From contig NZ_BMGS01000007.1 of NCBI RefSeq assembly GCF_014640315.1, positions 1 through 64,000 on the forward strand: DNA of 64,000 nt. Reading direction: 5' to 3'. Source of the DNA: Hymenobacter glacieicola. Lineage in GTDB: Bacteria > Bacteroidota > Bacteroidia > Cytophagales > Hymenobacteraceae. The notes beneath the pieces were generated by a model. That model did not search any database. It was given only the letters and a program-made list of their open reading frames with translations, and was not told the DNA's origin. Of the stretch, positions 27,790 to 38,923 are shown one piece after another. Position 1 is the first letter of the stretch; each line of letters starts with the position of its first letter. Made by a program: the position numbers and the translations under genes.

Positions 27790-29475
27790 ATGAGACAAAC
27801 CAACATGAAAGCGTGGCTGGGTATTACTGCTGCCGTACTCCTGCACAGCACCAGTTTAGTTGCACAATCGATTGAGTTAGTTAACCCCATTCTGACGGGT
27901 TTTTACCCCGACCCGAGTATTGTTAAGGTGGGCAAGGATTACTACCTGGTGAATTCCACGTTTTCCTACTTTCCGGGCATCCCGGTCATGCACAGCCGCG
28001 ACCTGAAAAACTGGAAGCAGGTAGGGAACGTGATTGACCGGCCTTCGCAAATGACCTTCATGGGCGACCGGATGACCCGTGGGTTATTTGCGCCGGCCAT
28101 TGAGTACCACAACGGCACCTACTACGTCACCTGCACGCTCATCGACCACAAGGGCAACTTCGTGGTGACGGCCAAAAACCCCGCCGGGCCGTGGAGCAAC
28201 CCCATTTTCTTGCCCGAGGTAAAGGGCATCGACCCCTCCCTGTACTTTGAGGGCGACAAGGCGTACGTCATCTACAACAGCGACCCGCCCGACAACAAGC
28301 CGCTCTACGACGGTCACCGCTCCATCAAGATGATTGAGCTGAACCCCAAAACGCTGCAAACCGTGGGTGAAGCCAAAATGGTGGTCAACGGTGGGGTAGA
28401 CCTGAGCAAAAAGCCCGTCTGGATTGAGGGCCCGCACCTGATGAAGCGAGGCGACTGGTATTACCTCTACGCGGCGGAAGGCGGTACGTCGGTTAACCAC
28501 ACGGAGGTAGTGTTCCGCAGCAAGGCGCCGCTGGGGCCGTTTGTGCCCTACGAGAAAAACCCCATTCTCTCGCAGCGCGAGTTGCCCAAAGACCGCAAAA
28601 ACCCCATCACCTCGGCGGGGCACGCGCAGTTTGTAGAAGGGCCGGATGGCAAGACCTACGCCATCTTCCTGGCCGTACGGCCCTACGAGGGAAATTTCTA
28701 CAATACGGGGCGCGAAACCTTTATTGTGCCCGTGGTGTGGAAAGACGAGTGGCCCGTCATGGACCCGGGGCCTAACGGCGTACAGTACAGTTACCAAGCC
28801 AACTTCCCCGAGGTGAAGCAGCCCGGCGCCCGGCCGCAGAGCGGCAACTTTGGCTACACGCTCACCTTCGAGAAGCAGCTGGACCCGGCGCTGCTGTTTC
28901 TGCGCACCGTGGATAGCTCCAGTTTCTCCCTGAGTAAGGCGAAAGGCCTCACCCTGAAGCTGAAACCTGAAACGTGCGCCGAACTCGGTAACCCTGCCTT
29001 CATCGGCAAGCGCCAGCAGCACATGGTTGGCAGCGCCGAAACCGAGCTGACGTTTGCAGCTAAGGCGCCGAATGAAACGGCTGGCCTAGTAGCTTTCCAA
29101 GACGAGAAGCACTTCTACTACCTCTGCAAATCGGTAGAGAATGGCAAGCCCGTCGTGCAGCTGTTCAAGAGCACGGCCGATATCAAGAACCCGGAGTTGC
29201 TGGCGAAAGCGCCCCTGAAGGCGGCGGCCAGCAAGGTGCAGCTGCGTATCAATGCCGACGGTGACACCTACAGCTTCCGCTTTTCGGAGGATGGCAAAAC
29301 CTACACGGTGCTGAAAGACAAGGTGGATGCGCGCTTTCTGAGCACGCAGGTAGCGGGAGGCTTTATCGGCTGCCTGTACGGCATGTATGGCACCTCGGCC
29401 GGGCAGCCAACCACCAATACCGCCTCCTTTACGTGGCTGAAGTACGAGGGCCACGACCCCGTGTACAAGAAGTAA
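27790..29475 (+). CDS. GH43 beta-xylosidase-type enzyme with C-terminal beta-sandwich
   Basis: About 561 residues. A signal peptide (MRQTNMKAWLGITAAVLLHS, cleavage after VAQ) is followed by a GH43 propeller with base D41 in FYPDPSIV, modulator D148 in KGIDPSLYF and acid E213 in WIEGPHL. Residues about 350-560 form the concanavalin-A-like domain typical of GH43 beta-xylosidases of this architecture. I start at MRQTNMK; the second ATG five codons later is equally possible. It opens the run of closely spaced enzyme genes to 40930. Likely activity is release of xylose or arabinose from oligosaccharides. Confidence 0.9.
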   Translation: MRQTNMKAWLGITAAVLLHSTSLVAQSIELVNPILTGFYPDPSIVKVGKDYYLVNSTFSYFPGIPVMHSRDLKNWKQVGNVIDRPSQMTFMGDRMTRGLFAPAIEYHNGTYYVTCTLIDHKGNFVVTAKNPAGPWSNPIFLPEVKGIDPSLYFEGDKAYVIYNSDPPDNKPLYDGHRSIKMIELNPKTLQTVGEAKMVVNGGVDLSKKPVWIEGPHLMKRGDWYYLYAAEGGTSVNHTEVVFRSKAPLGPFVPYEKNPILSQRELPKDRKNPITSAGHAQFVEGPDGKTYAIFLAVRPYEGNFYNTGRETFIVPVVWKDEWPVMDPGPNGVQYSYQANFPEVKQPGARPQSGNFGYTLTFEKQLDPALLFLRTVDSSSFSLSKAKGLTLKLKPETCAELGNPAFIGKRQQHMVGSAETELTFAAKAPNETAGLVAFQDEKHFYYLCKSVENGKPVVQLFKSTADIKNPELLAKAPLKAAASKVQLRINADGDTYSFRFSEDGKTYTVLKDKVDARFLSTQVAGGFIGCLYGMYGTSAGQPTTNTASFTWLKYEGHDPVYKK

Positions 29476-29514
29476 TCCGCGGCCCGCTAGCTACGCTTCC
29501 ATCCTCCTGCTTCT

Positions 29515-31443
29515 ATGCGCTTAACCCCACTCATTTGCCTGCTTGTGCTACCCCTCGCCGCGGCTCAGGCCGCCAAGCCCATCCGCATTACGAGTCCGGA
29601 TGGGGCGGTGCAGGTGACCGTAGACGTAACCCCCCAGGGCCAGCCGACCTACGCCGTGCGCTACCGGCAGGCGGAGCTGCTGCGCCCCTCGCGCCTGGGG
29701 CTGCAGCTCGCCAGCGCCGACCTCACGCAGGGCCTCAAGCTGACGAAAGCCGACCAGCAAACGGCCGTAACCGACGACTACCAGCTCGCCACCGACAAGC
29801 GGGCCAACTGCCGCTACCGGGCCAACCGGCGCGTGGTGCACTTCCAGCGCCAGGCCACAGGGCCGCAGTTGAGCGTGGTGTTTCAGGTGTCCGACGATGG
29901 GGTAGCGTTTCAGTACCTGGTGGAAGGCAACAGCCAGGAAGTGCAGCGTATTACAGCGGAAGCCACCACGTTTCACTTGCCGGCCAGTGCGAAAGGCTGG
30001 CTGCACCCGCACGCCAAAGCCCAGACTGGGTTTGCCAACACCCAGCCCTCGTACGAGGAATACTACCAGCGCGGCATTGCGGCCGGCACGCCGTCTACAA
30101 TAGGGCAGGGGTGGTCGTTTCCGGCCTTGTTTGAGGTGGGCGGGCACTGGGTGCTGCTCACCGAAGCCGGCATGGGCCGTACCTATAGCGGCACCCACCT
30201 GGCCCACGAGTCGCCCGATGCGGAGTACAGCGTCGCCTTTCCGCAGGCCCCGGAGCGCACTACCCCCGAGGCCGCGCTGCTGCCCGAAAGCCGCCTACCC
30301 TGGCGCACACCCTGGCGCGTGCTGGTAGTGGGCAACTCCTTGCGGCCCATCGTAGAATCGACGCTGACGACGGATCTGAGCGCCCCCGCTACAACGCCGG
30401 TGCTCACGGAAGCACCCGGCAAATCGTCGTGGTCCTGGGTGCTAATGGGTGACCAAAACACCACCTACGACGTGCAGCGCCGCTTCATCGACTATGCGGC
30501 TAGCATGGGCTGGGGGTACTGCCTGGTCGATGCGCTCTGGGACAAGCAAATCGGCTACGACAAGATGCAGGAGCTGGCCCAATACGCCCGCAGCAAAAAC
30601 GTAGGCCTGTTGGTGTGGTATAACTCCAACGGCCACTGGAACCAGGCCCCGCAAACACCTACCAACGTGCTGTTTGAGCCCGAAAGCCGCCGCCAGGAAT
30701 TTGCCCGCATTAAGCAAATGGGCGTGGCGGGGGTGAAAATCGACTTTTTCGGTGGGGATGGGCAGTCCTTCATGAACTACTACCAGGACCTGCTCGTGGA
30801 TGCCGCCCAGGCTGGGCTGCTGGTGAATTTCCACGGCGCTACCATCCCACGCGGCTGGAACCGCACCTACCCCAACCTGGTGACCATGGAAGCCGTGCGC
30901 GGCTTCGAGTTCCTGACCTTCGACCAGGCCAACACCGACCAGGAGGCTACCCACTGCGCCGTGCTGCCCTTCACCCGCAACGCGGTGGGGCCCATGGACT
31001 TTACGCCCATGGCGTTTTCCGAAATCAGGGGTAAGGAGCGCCGCACCTCCAATGCCTTTGAGCTGGCCCTGGCGGTGCTGTTTCAGTCGGGCATTCAGCA
31101 CTACGCGGAGGTGCCCGAGGGCATGGCCGCGCAGCCGGCCTACGTGCGGGAGTTCGTGCAACAGCTGCCGCCGCGCTGGGCCGACGTCAAATTTCTGGCT
31201 GGTTACCCCGGTCAGTACGCCGTGCTGGCCCGCCAGGCACCCGGCGGCGCGTGGTACGTGGCCGGCATCAACGGCACCGACGCGCCCCAAACCATCCGGC
31301 TCGACCTCCGCCAGCTAGGCCTGCAACAGGGCACGCTCATCACCGACGGCGCTACCAACCGCAGCTTCCGCACCCAGGCCGTGACCGGCCCCACCCTCAG
31401 CGTGACGCTGCCGGCGCGGGGCGGCTTTGTCGTCCAGCCCTAG
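29515..31443 (+). CDS. GH97 family enzyme, retaining (alpha-galactosidase-like) type
   Basis: A 642-residue GH97 enzyme with a signal peptide (about 1-19). An N-terminal beta-super-sandwich is followed by a (beta/alpha)8 barrel and a C-terminal beta domain. VAGVKIDFFGG places an aspartate (D410) where retaining GH97 alpha-galactosidases have their nucleophile; inverting SusB-type alpha-glucosidases lack it. Candidate acid/base residues are E465 (55 residues on, the spacing I recall for BtGH97b) or E459. In a xylan locus it may remove alpha-linked galactose or another alpha-linked cap from complex xylan side chains; the substrate is an inference. Confidence 0.88.
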   Translation: MRLTPLICLLVLPLAAAQAAKPIRITSPDGAVQVTVDVTPQGQPTYAVRYRQAELLRPSRLGLQLASADLTQGLKLTKADQQTAVTDDYQLATDKRANCRYRANRRVVHFQRQATGPQLSVVFQVSDDGVAFQYLVEGNSQEVQRITAEATTFHLPASAKGWLHPHAKAQTGFANTQPSYEEYYQRGIAAGTPSTIGQGWSFPALFEVGGHWVLLTEAGMGRTYSGTHLAHESPDAEYSVAFPQAPERTTPEAALLPESRLPWRTPWRVLVVGNSLRPIVESTLTTDLSAPATTPVLTEAPGKSSWSWVLMGDQNTTYDVQRRFIDYAASMGWGYCLVDALWDKQIGYDKMQELAQYARSKNVGLLVWYNSNGHWNQAPQTPTNVLFEPESRRQEFARIKQMGVAGVKIDFFGGDGQSFMNYYQDLLVDAAQAGLLVNFHGATIPRGWNRTYPNLVTMEAVRGFEFLTFDQANTDQEATHCAVLPFTRNAVGPMDFTPMAFSEIRGKERRTSNAFELALAVLFQSGIQHYAEVPEGMAAQPAYVREFVQQLPPRWADVKFLAGYPGQYAVLARQAPGGAWYVAGINGTDAPQTIRLDLRQLGLQQGTLITDGATNRSFRTQAVTGPTLSVTLPARGGFVVQP

Positions 31444-31533
31444 GCCTATATCGGTGGCTTGCTCACTTGAACGCTCGCCGCCAGTAGGCCACTCACGGAA
31501 TAGCACACGCAGTAATATTCAGCTGATTAGTCG

Positions 31534-32841
31534 ATGAATTACTACCTCAAATTTCTTCAACGCAGTAAGGGCATCTGCCTGCTGCTGTGTGTGCTGTGCA
31601 TAGGCCTAGACAATAGCATGGCGCAACGCCAGCCCAAACCGGCGAAGGCAGCCCGGAAAGGCGCATTTTACACGGGGCAGTACCCGAATCTGCTGCGGGA
31701 AGCGGGCTATAGTCAGGCCGACATCAACCAGAAGGTGAAGCAGGCCTACCACGACGTGTTCGAGGGGCCTAACCGGGTGTACTTCGAGGTGGGCGACTCC
31801 ATGGCCTACGTGTCGGATTTGAAGAACCACGACGTCCGGACCGAAGGGGTTTCGTATGGCTTGATGGTGGCGGTGCAGCTGAACAAGAAGGAGGTGTTTG
31901 ACCGCATTTGGCGCTGGTCGAAGAAGTACCTGCAGCACCAGGAAGGGCCCCTGAAGGGCTATTTTGCCTGGAGCTTCAGCACCACCACCATGAAGCTCAA
32001 CTCTGAAGGGCCGGCCTCTGATGGCGAGCTGTACTTCGTGACCAGCCTGTTGTTCGCCGCCAACCGCTGGGGAAACACGACCGGCATCAACTACTACCAG
32101 GAGGCGCGTAACATCCTGGATGCCATGTGGAAAAAGGATGGCACCGGCGACGTGTACAACCTGATCAACACCCAGCACAAGCAGATATCCTTTGTGCCGG
32201 TCGGGGACATGTATACCTGGACCGACCCCTCGTACCACCTGCCGGCTTTTCTGGAGGTGTGGGCCGAGTATGCCAAGGATGGGCACGAGCCGTTTTACCG
32301 GGCCTGCGCCGATACGTCGCGGGCATTTCTGCACCGCGCCTGCAACCCCGTAACCGGCCTCAACTACGACTACACCGAGTTCAGCGGCAAGCCCCACGCT
32401 ACCAAGTGGGCGCCGCCGGCCTTCCGCTACGACTCCTGGCGGGTGCCCATGAACATTGCCATGGACTACGTGTGGTTTGGCAAGGACAAAGCGTGGCAAG
32501 AGCAGTACGCCCAGCGTTTCCAGGGTTTTCTGCGCAGCAAGGGCCTCACCACCTTCGAGGACCAATTCAACGTGGATGGCTCCCGGCCCAATTTTATTCT
32601 GCAAGCCGGCGACGTCAAGAAGCTCCGGCATTCGCTGGGCCTGGTAGCCACCTCCGCCGCAGCCTCCCTGGCCAGTCAGGACAAGCAGAAGCTCGACTTT
32701 GTGCACGCCCTTTGGAACGCCAAGCTAGCGCCCTACGAAGACGGCTACTTCGACCCCTACTACGACGGCCTGCTGTACCTGTTTAGCTTGCTGCACCTGA
32801 GCGGTAACTACCAGGCTATCAAGCCCGCGCCCCATCACTAA
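31534..32841 (+). CDS. GH8 reducing-end xylose-releasing exo-oligoxylanase or xylanase
   Basis: A 435-residue (alpha/alpha)6-barrel GH8 enzyme with a signal peptide (ending about SMAQ at 31). The acid E104 in DVRTEGVSYGLM, the sugar-binding D163 in GPASDGELYF and the base D300 in FRYDSWRVP line up with the catalytic residues of the exo-oligoxylanase Rex. WFGKDK, DGSRPNFILQAGDVKKLRHS and FDPYYDGLLYL complete the family pattern. Rex enzymes remove xylose from the reducing end of xylo-oligosaccharides; an endo-acting GH8 xylanase is the alternative. Confidence 0.93.
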   Translation: MNYYLKFLQRSKGICLLLCVLCIGLDNSMAQRQPKPAKAARKGAFYTGQYPNLLREAGYSQADINQKVKQAYHDVFEGPNRVYFEVGDSMAYVSDLKNHDVRTEGVSYGLMVAVQLNKKEVFDRIWRWSKKYLQHQEGPLKGYFAWSFSTTTMKLNSEGPASDGELYFVTSLLFAANRWGNTTGINYYQEARNILDAMWKKDGTGDVYNLINTQHKQISFVPVGDMYTWTDPSYHLPAFLEVWAEYAKDGHEPFYRACADTSRAFLHRACNPVTGLNYDYTEFSGKPHATKWAPPAFRYDSWRVPMNIAMDYVWFGKDKAWQEQYAQRFQGFLRSKGLTTFEDQFNVDGSRPNFILQAGDVKKLRHSLGLVATSAAASLASQDKQKLDFVHALWNAKLAPYEDGYFDPYYDGLLYLFSLLHLSGNYQAIKPAPHH

Positions 32842-32866
32842 CCCATTTGCCCCGGTAGCTTTTGCC

Positions 32867-34459
32867 ATGTCTTACTTCATCAAGCGCAGTGCTTTCGTCC
32901 TCGGGCTAGTCCTTGCCTCAGCTGCGGTTTCGCCGCTCGCTGCGCAAGTGAAGCCGGCGCAAAACCCGGTCATCTTCGCCGATGTGCCGGATATGGCCAT
33001 GATTCGGGTGGGCAAGACGTATTACATGAGCAGCACCACCATGCACATGAGTCCGGGCGTGCCCATTATGAAGTCGACGGACTTGGTGAACTGGCACTTG
33101 GTCAGCTACGCCTCCGATACGCTGGGTAGCCTGGATGAGCTGGCGCTCCGCAACGGCAAGAGCACCTACGGCCGCGGCTCCTGGGCCAGCAGCCTACGGT
33201 TTCATCAGGGCACGTACTACGTCTCGACCTTCGCCCAAACCACGGGCAAAACCTACGTGTATTCCACCAGGAATATTGAAAAAGGCCCCTGGAAAGTGGC
33301 GGCGTTTAAGCCCAGCTACCACGACCATTCCTTGTTTTTTGACGACGACGGCCGCGTGTACCTGGTGTATGGTGCCGGCAAGCTGCGGCTAATCGAACTC
33401 ACGGCCGACGCCTCCGGCGTGAAGCCCGGCGCCACGGAGCAGGTGCTGATTGAAAACGCCAGTGCCCCGGCGGGCCCCAACCTCGGCCTGCCCGCCGAAG
33501 GCTCCCAGCTGTTCAAAATCAACGGGAAGTACTACCTCTTCAACATCACCTGGCCCAAAGGCGGCATGCGTACCGTGGTGGTGCACCGCTCCGACAAGCT
33601 CACGGGCCCCTACGAAGGCCGGGTGGCGCTGCAAGACCTGGGCGTGGCGCAGGGCGGCCTCATCGACACGCCCGATGGCCAGTGGTTTTCCTATCTGTTC
33701 CGCGACTACGGGGCCGTAGGTCGCATTCCGTACCTGGTGCCCGTGACGTGGACGGATGGCTGGCCCGTGCTGGGAAGCCCGGCCGGCAAAGTGCCCCAGA
33801 CGCTACCCTTACCCCCCAGCAAAGGCCTGATTCCGGGCCTGGTAGCGTCGGATGAGTTTGCCCGGCGTAAGGGTGAGCCTGCCCTACCGCTGGTGTGGCA
33901 GTGGAATCATAATCCCGAAAACTCCCTCTGGTCGCTCACCGACCGGCCGGGCTACCTGCGCCTGAAAACCGGCCGCCTGGACACCACCTTCCTGCTGGCC
34001 CGCAACACCCTGACTCAGCGCACCATCGGGCCAACCTGCGCCGGCACCACGGCCCTGGATGTGTCGCACCTGAAAGAAGGTGATTTTGCGGGCCTGGCCC
34101 TGCTGCAAAAACGGTACGGCCTGGTGGGGGTAGAGGCCCGCAACGGCGCCAAGTCCATCTTCATGGTTAGCGCCGAAACGGAGAAACCTGTGGAACTGCA
34201 ACGCCTGCCGCTCACGCAGAACACCGTCTATTTCAAGGCGGAATGTGACTTTACGGAGCGCAAGGACGTGGCCACGTTCTACTATAGTCTCGATGGCAAA
34301 ACGTGGAAAGCCATTGGCGGCCCGCTCAAAATGGCTTACACGCTGCCCCACTTTATGGGCTACCGGTTTGGGCTATTCACCTACGCCACCAAGACGGCCG
34401 ACGGCTACGCTGACTTCGACTATTTCCGCATTGCGGACACCACTACCGGAACCAAGTAA
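32867..34459 (+). CDS. GH43 glycosidase with C-terminal beta-sandwich
   Basis: A 530-residue exported enzyme (signal peptide about 1-26, ending SPLAAQ). The GH43 propeller carries base D42 in ADVPDMAMIRVG, modulator D153 in YHDHSLFFDD and acid E211 in LPAEGSQLFK. Residues about 330-525 form the concanavalin-A-like C-terminal domain. The DVPDxAMIRVG start of the propeller is typical of the GH43 group that includes beta-xylosidases and arabinofuranosidases. It starts 25 bases after the GH8 stop and is 12 bases from the next GH43 gene, so these are surely one transcript. Confidence 0.9.
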   Translation: MSYFIKRSAFVLGLVLASAAVSPLAAQVKPAQNPVIFADVPDMAMIRVGKTYYMSSTTMHMSPGVPIMKSTDLVNWHLVSYASDTLGSLDELALRNGKSTYGRGSWASSLRFHQGTYYVSTFAQTTGKTYVYSTRNIEKGPWKVAAFKPSYHDHSLFFDDDGRVYLVYGAGKLRLIELTADASGVKPGATEQVLIENASAPAGPNLGLPAEGSQLFKINGKYYLFNITWPKGGMRTVVVHRSDKLTGPYEGRVALQDLGVAQGGLIDTPDGQWFSYLFRDYGAVGRIPYLVPVTWTDGWPVLGSPAGKVPQTLPLPPSKGLIPGLVASDEFARRKGEPALPLVWQWNHNPENSLWSLTDRPGYLRLKTGRLDTTFLLARNTLTQRTIGPTCAGTTALDVSHLKEGDFAGLALLQKRYGLVGVEARNGAKSIFMVSAETEKPVELQRLPLTQNTVYFKAECDFTERKDVATFYYSLDGKTWKAIGGPLKMAYTLPHFMGYRFGLFTYATKTADGYADFDYFRIADTTTGTK

Positions 34460-34471
34460 ACCCCTGGCCCC

Positions 34472-35818
34472 ATGCTACCTAGTAAACTACCACAGATATT
34501 GAGCGGGCTGGTCCTGCTGCTGGGAGGCGCTGCGCAGGCCCAGAACCCGTTTATTACCAACCAATTCACCGCCGACCCGACGGCGCGGGTGTTCAACGGG
34601 CGGGTGTACGTGTATCCTTCCCACGACATTCTGGCTACCCCGGAGCGCGGAAAGGTCGGCTGGTTTTGCATGGAGGACTATCACGTGTTTTCGTCGGCGA
34701 ACCTTACCGACTGGACCGACCACGGCGTCATCGTGACCCAGAACCAGGTGCCGTGGGTGAAGCCCGACAGCTACAGCATGTGGGCGCCCGACTGCATTGC
34801 CCGCAACGGCAAGTACTACTTCTACTTCCCCACCACCCCCCGGGATACCACCATCAACAAGGGCTTTACGGTAGGCGTGGCCGTGGCCGATAAACCTGCT
34901 GGTCCCTTCGTGCCGCAGCCGCAACCCATCAAGGGAGTGCGCGGCATCGACCCCAACGTGCTGATTGATAAGGACGGCCAGGCCTACCTCTACTGGTCGC
35001 AGGGCAACATCTACGCCGCCAAGCTCAAGCCCAACATGCTGGAGCTGGCCTCAGAGCCCGTCACGCTGGGCGAGCTGCCCACCAAAGGCCTGAAGGAAGG
35101 ACCGTTTGTGTTTGAGCGCCAGGGCATTTACTACCTCACGTATCCGCACGTGGAAAACAAGACGGAGCGCCTCGAATACGCCACCAGCACCAGCCCCCTG
35201 GGGCCGTTCACGGTGAAGGGTGTCATCATGGACGAGTCGCCGACCGGCTGCTGGACCAATCACCACTCCATGCTGCCCTTTAACAACCAGTGGTACCTGT
35301 TCTACCACCACAACGACTTGTCGCCGGCCTTCGACAAGAGCCGGTCGGTCCGGCTGGATAGCCTGTTTTTCGAGCCTGATGGGGCCATCCGCAAAGTGGT
35401 GCCCACCCTGCGCGGCGTCGGCCTGACGGATGCCCGCCAGAAAATTCAGCTGGACCGCTACAGCCGCCTGAGCAGCCGCGGCGCTGCCATTGCCTTTCTG
35501 GACCCGGCCAACCCCTTCCAAGGCTGGAAAACCGTGCTGGCCGATAACCAGGGCTGGGTGCAGTACAACGGCGTGGCTTTCGGCAAGCAGGCCCCTAAAA
35601 CGGTGATGCTGCGCGTGCAGGCCGCCACTGGCGCCACGGTGCAGCTGCGCACCGACGGGGCCACCGGCCCGCTGCTCGCCCAGGTAACCGTGCCCAAGGG
35701 CAGCCAGTGGCAGGAGGTAAAAGCCCCGGTAGCTGCCTTCAAGCCCGGCACGCATGCGCTGGTCGTTTCCGCCAAAACAAGCACGCCCGTTGAAATTGAC
35801 TGGGTGAAATTCGAGTAG
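34472..35818 (+). CDS. GH43 glycosidase with C-terminal CBM6-like domain
   Basis: A 448-residue exported enzyme (signal peptide about 1-23, ending QAQ). Base D35 in FTADPTARV, modulator D160 in RGIDPNVLI and acid E209 in LKEGPFVF make the GH43 site. Residues about 320-448 are a CBM6-type sandwich ending PVEIDWVKFE, often used to hold xylan. Its catalytic domain resembles the first GH43 enzyme of the locus (YPSHDI, WAPD, GIDP), so the two may be paralogues. Arabinofuranosidase activity on arabinoxylan is plausible. Confidence 0.9.
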   Translation: MLPSKLPQILSGLVLLLGGAAQAQNPFITNQFTADPTARVFNGRVYVYPSHDILATPERGKVGWFCMEDYHVFSSANLTDWTDHGVIVTQNQVPWVKPDSYSMWAPDCIARNGKYYFYFPTTPRDTTINKGFTVGVAVADKPAGPFVPQPQPIKGVRGIDPNVLIDKDGQAYLYWSQGNIYAAKLKPNMLELASEPVTLGELPTKGLKEGPFVFERQGIYYLTYPHVENKTERLEYATSTSPLGPFTVKGVIMDESPTGCWTNHHSMLPFNNQWYLFYHHNDLSPAFDKSRSVRLDSLFFEPDGAIRKVVPTLRGVGLTDARQKIQLDRYSRLSSRGAAIAFLDPANPFQGWKTVLADNQGWVQYNGVAFGKQAPKTVMLRVQAATGATVQLRTDGATGPLLAQVTVPKGSQWQEVKAPVAAFKPGTHALVVSAKTSTPVEIDWVKFE

Positions 35819-35839
35819 GAGGTAAAAAGCTCCTACTCG
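35812..35839 (+). terminator. Short hairpin overlapping the GH43-CBM6 stop codon
   Basis: CGAGTAGGAG pairs with CTCCTACTCG around GTAAAAAG. The stop codon TAG lies inside the left arm. There is no T run, so it may stabilise the upstream mRNA end rather than terminate. Confidence 0.45.
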
Positions 35840-35892
35840 CAATCCGTCTGATTTCCCACCTACCCGCTACCTAAGCCTGCAAGGCCTTTTAA

Positions 35893-37824
<1,932 letters not shown>

Positions 37825-37888
37825 CCCGCCCACCAGCCAAGCGGCCCTAACGAGCCGATGTAGTCTTCCCACCCACTACCTGACCCCC

Positions 37889-38845
37889 ATGAAAAAGACC
37901 TGGCTCGTCGCCCTGCTTGGCTTAGTGGCCTACCTGCCGGCGCCGGCGCAAAACCCGATTATCAAAGACGTATTCACGGCCGACCCGGCGCCGCTGGTGT
38001 ACCGCGACACGCTGTTTCTCTACGCCGGCCACGACACGGCCTCCGTCAGCGAAACCAATTACAAAATGCCCGACTGGCGCATCTATTCCACCACCGACAT
38101 GGTGCACTGGAAAGACTACGGCAAGCGCCTGTCACCGCGCACGTTTGCCTGGGCTACCGGGGATGCCTATGCGGCGCAGTGCGTTTACCGCAAGGGCAAG
38201 TTCTACTGGTTCGTCTCCACGTTTCACAAGAAAGACGACCACAGCCAGGGCGGCGCAGCCATTGGGGTGGCCGTGTCGGATAGGCCTACCGGGCCATTCA
38301 AGGATGCCATTGGCAAGGCGCTTGTCGTGAATGAAATGACCACGGACAAGCCCCACGCCTGGGACGACATCGACCCGACCGTTTTCGTGGACGACGACCA
38401 GCAGGTGTATATGTACTGGGGCAACTTAAGCTGCCGCTGGGTGAAGCTCAAGGATAACATGACCGAGCTGGCTGGCCCCATCCAGGTGATTACGCCCAAA
38501 AACTACATCGAAGGCCCATGGGTGTATAAGCGCAAAAAGCTCTACTACCTGGTGTACGCCAGCGCCGGCACCAAGCCCGAAATGATAGAGTACTGCACGG
38601 CTCCCAGCCCCACCGGGCCCTGGACGTACCGAGGCATCATCCAGGAAAATGTGCCCAACAGCTTTACTACGCACCCCGGCATCATCGACTACAAGGGCAA
38701 GAGCTACTTTTTCTACCACAACGGTGCCCTGCCCACCGGCGGCAGCTACCGGCGCTCCATCTGCGTGGATTACCTGCGCTACAACCCCGACGGCACCATC
38801 CAGAAAATAGTGCAGACGACCGAGGGCGTAGCGCCGGTGAAGTAG
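37889..38845 (+). CDS. GH43 glycosidase, single-domain
   Basis: A 318-residue exported enzyme. I start at MKKTWLVALLGLVAYLPAPA, a clean signal peptide after the previous gene's stop; a longer frame overlapping the esterase gene is not credible. The GH43 site is base D32 in FTADPAPLV, modulator D162 in DDIDPTVFV and acid E208 in YIEGPWVY. There is no accessory domain. The FLYAGHD and HAWDDIDP segments are typical of the GH43 group with arabinofuranosidase and beta-xylosidase members. It follows the esterase gene by 64 bases. Confidence 0.9.
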   Translation: MKKTWLVALLGLVAYLPAPAQNPIIKDVFTADPAPLVYRDTLFLYAGHDTASVSETNYKMPDWRIYSTTDMVHWKDYGKRLSPRTFAWATGDAYAAQCVYRKGKFYWFVSTFHKKDDHSQGGAAIGVAVSDRPTGPFKDAIGKALVVNEMTTDKPHAWDDIDPTVFVDDDQQVYMYWGNLSCRWVKLKDNMTELAGPIQVITPKNYIEGPWVYKRKKLYYLVYASAGTKPEMIEYCTAPSPTGPWTYRGIIQENVPNSFTTHPGIIDYKGKSYFFYHNGALPTGGSYRRSICVDYLRYNPDGTIQKIVQTTEGVAPVK

Positions 38846-38923
38846 CTAGGGTCGCCCGAGGGCTGAGCACGGAAGTCCCCCGCGCGGCAAATCGAACGGT
38901 ACACGGATTAATAAACCACTCAT

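Noticed and set aside
29515-31443. SusB-type alpha-glucosidase for starch use
   Set aside because: The aspartate at the nucleophile position of retaining GH97 enzymes is present, and no starch-type amylase genes are nearby.
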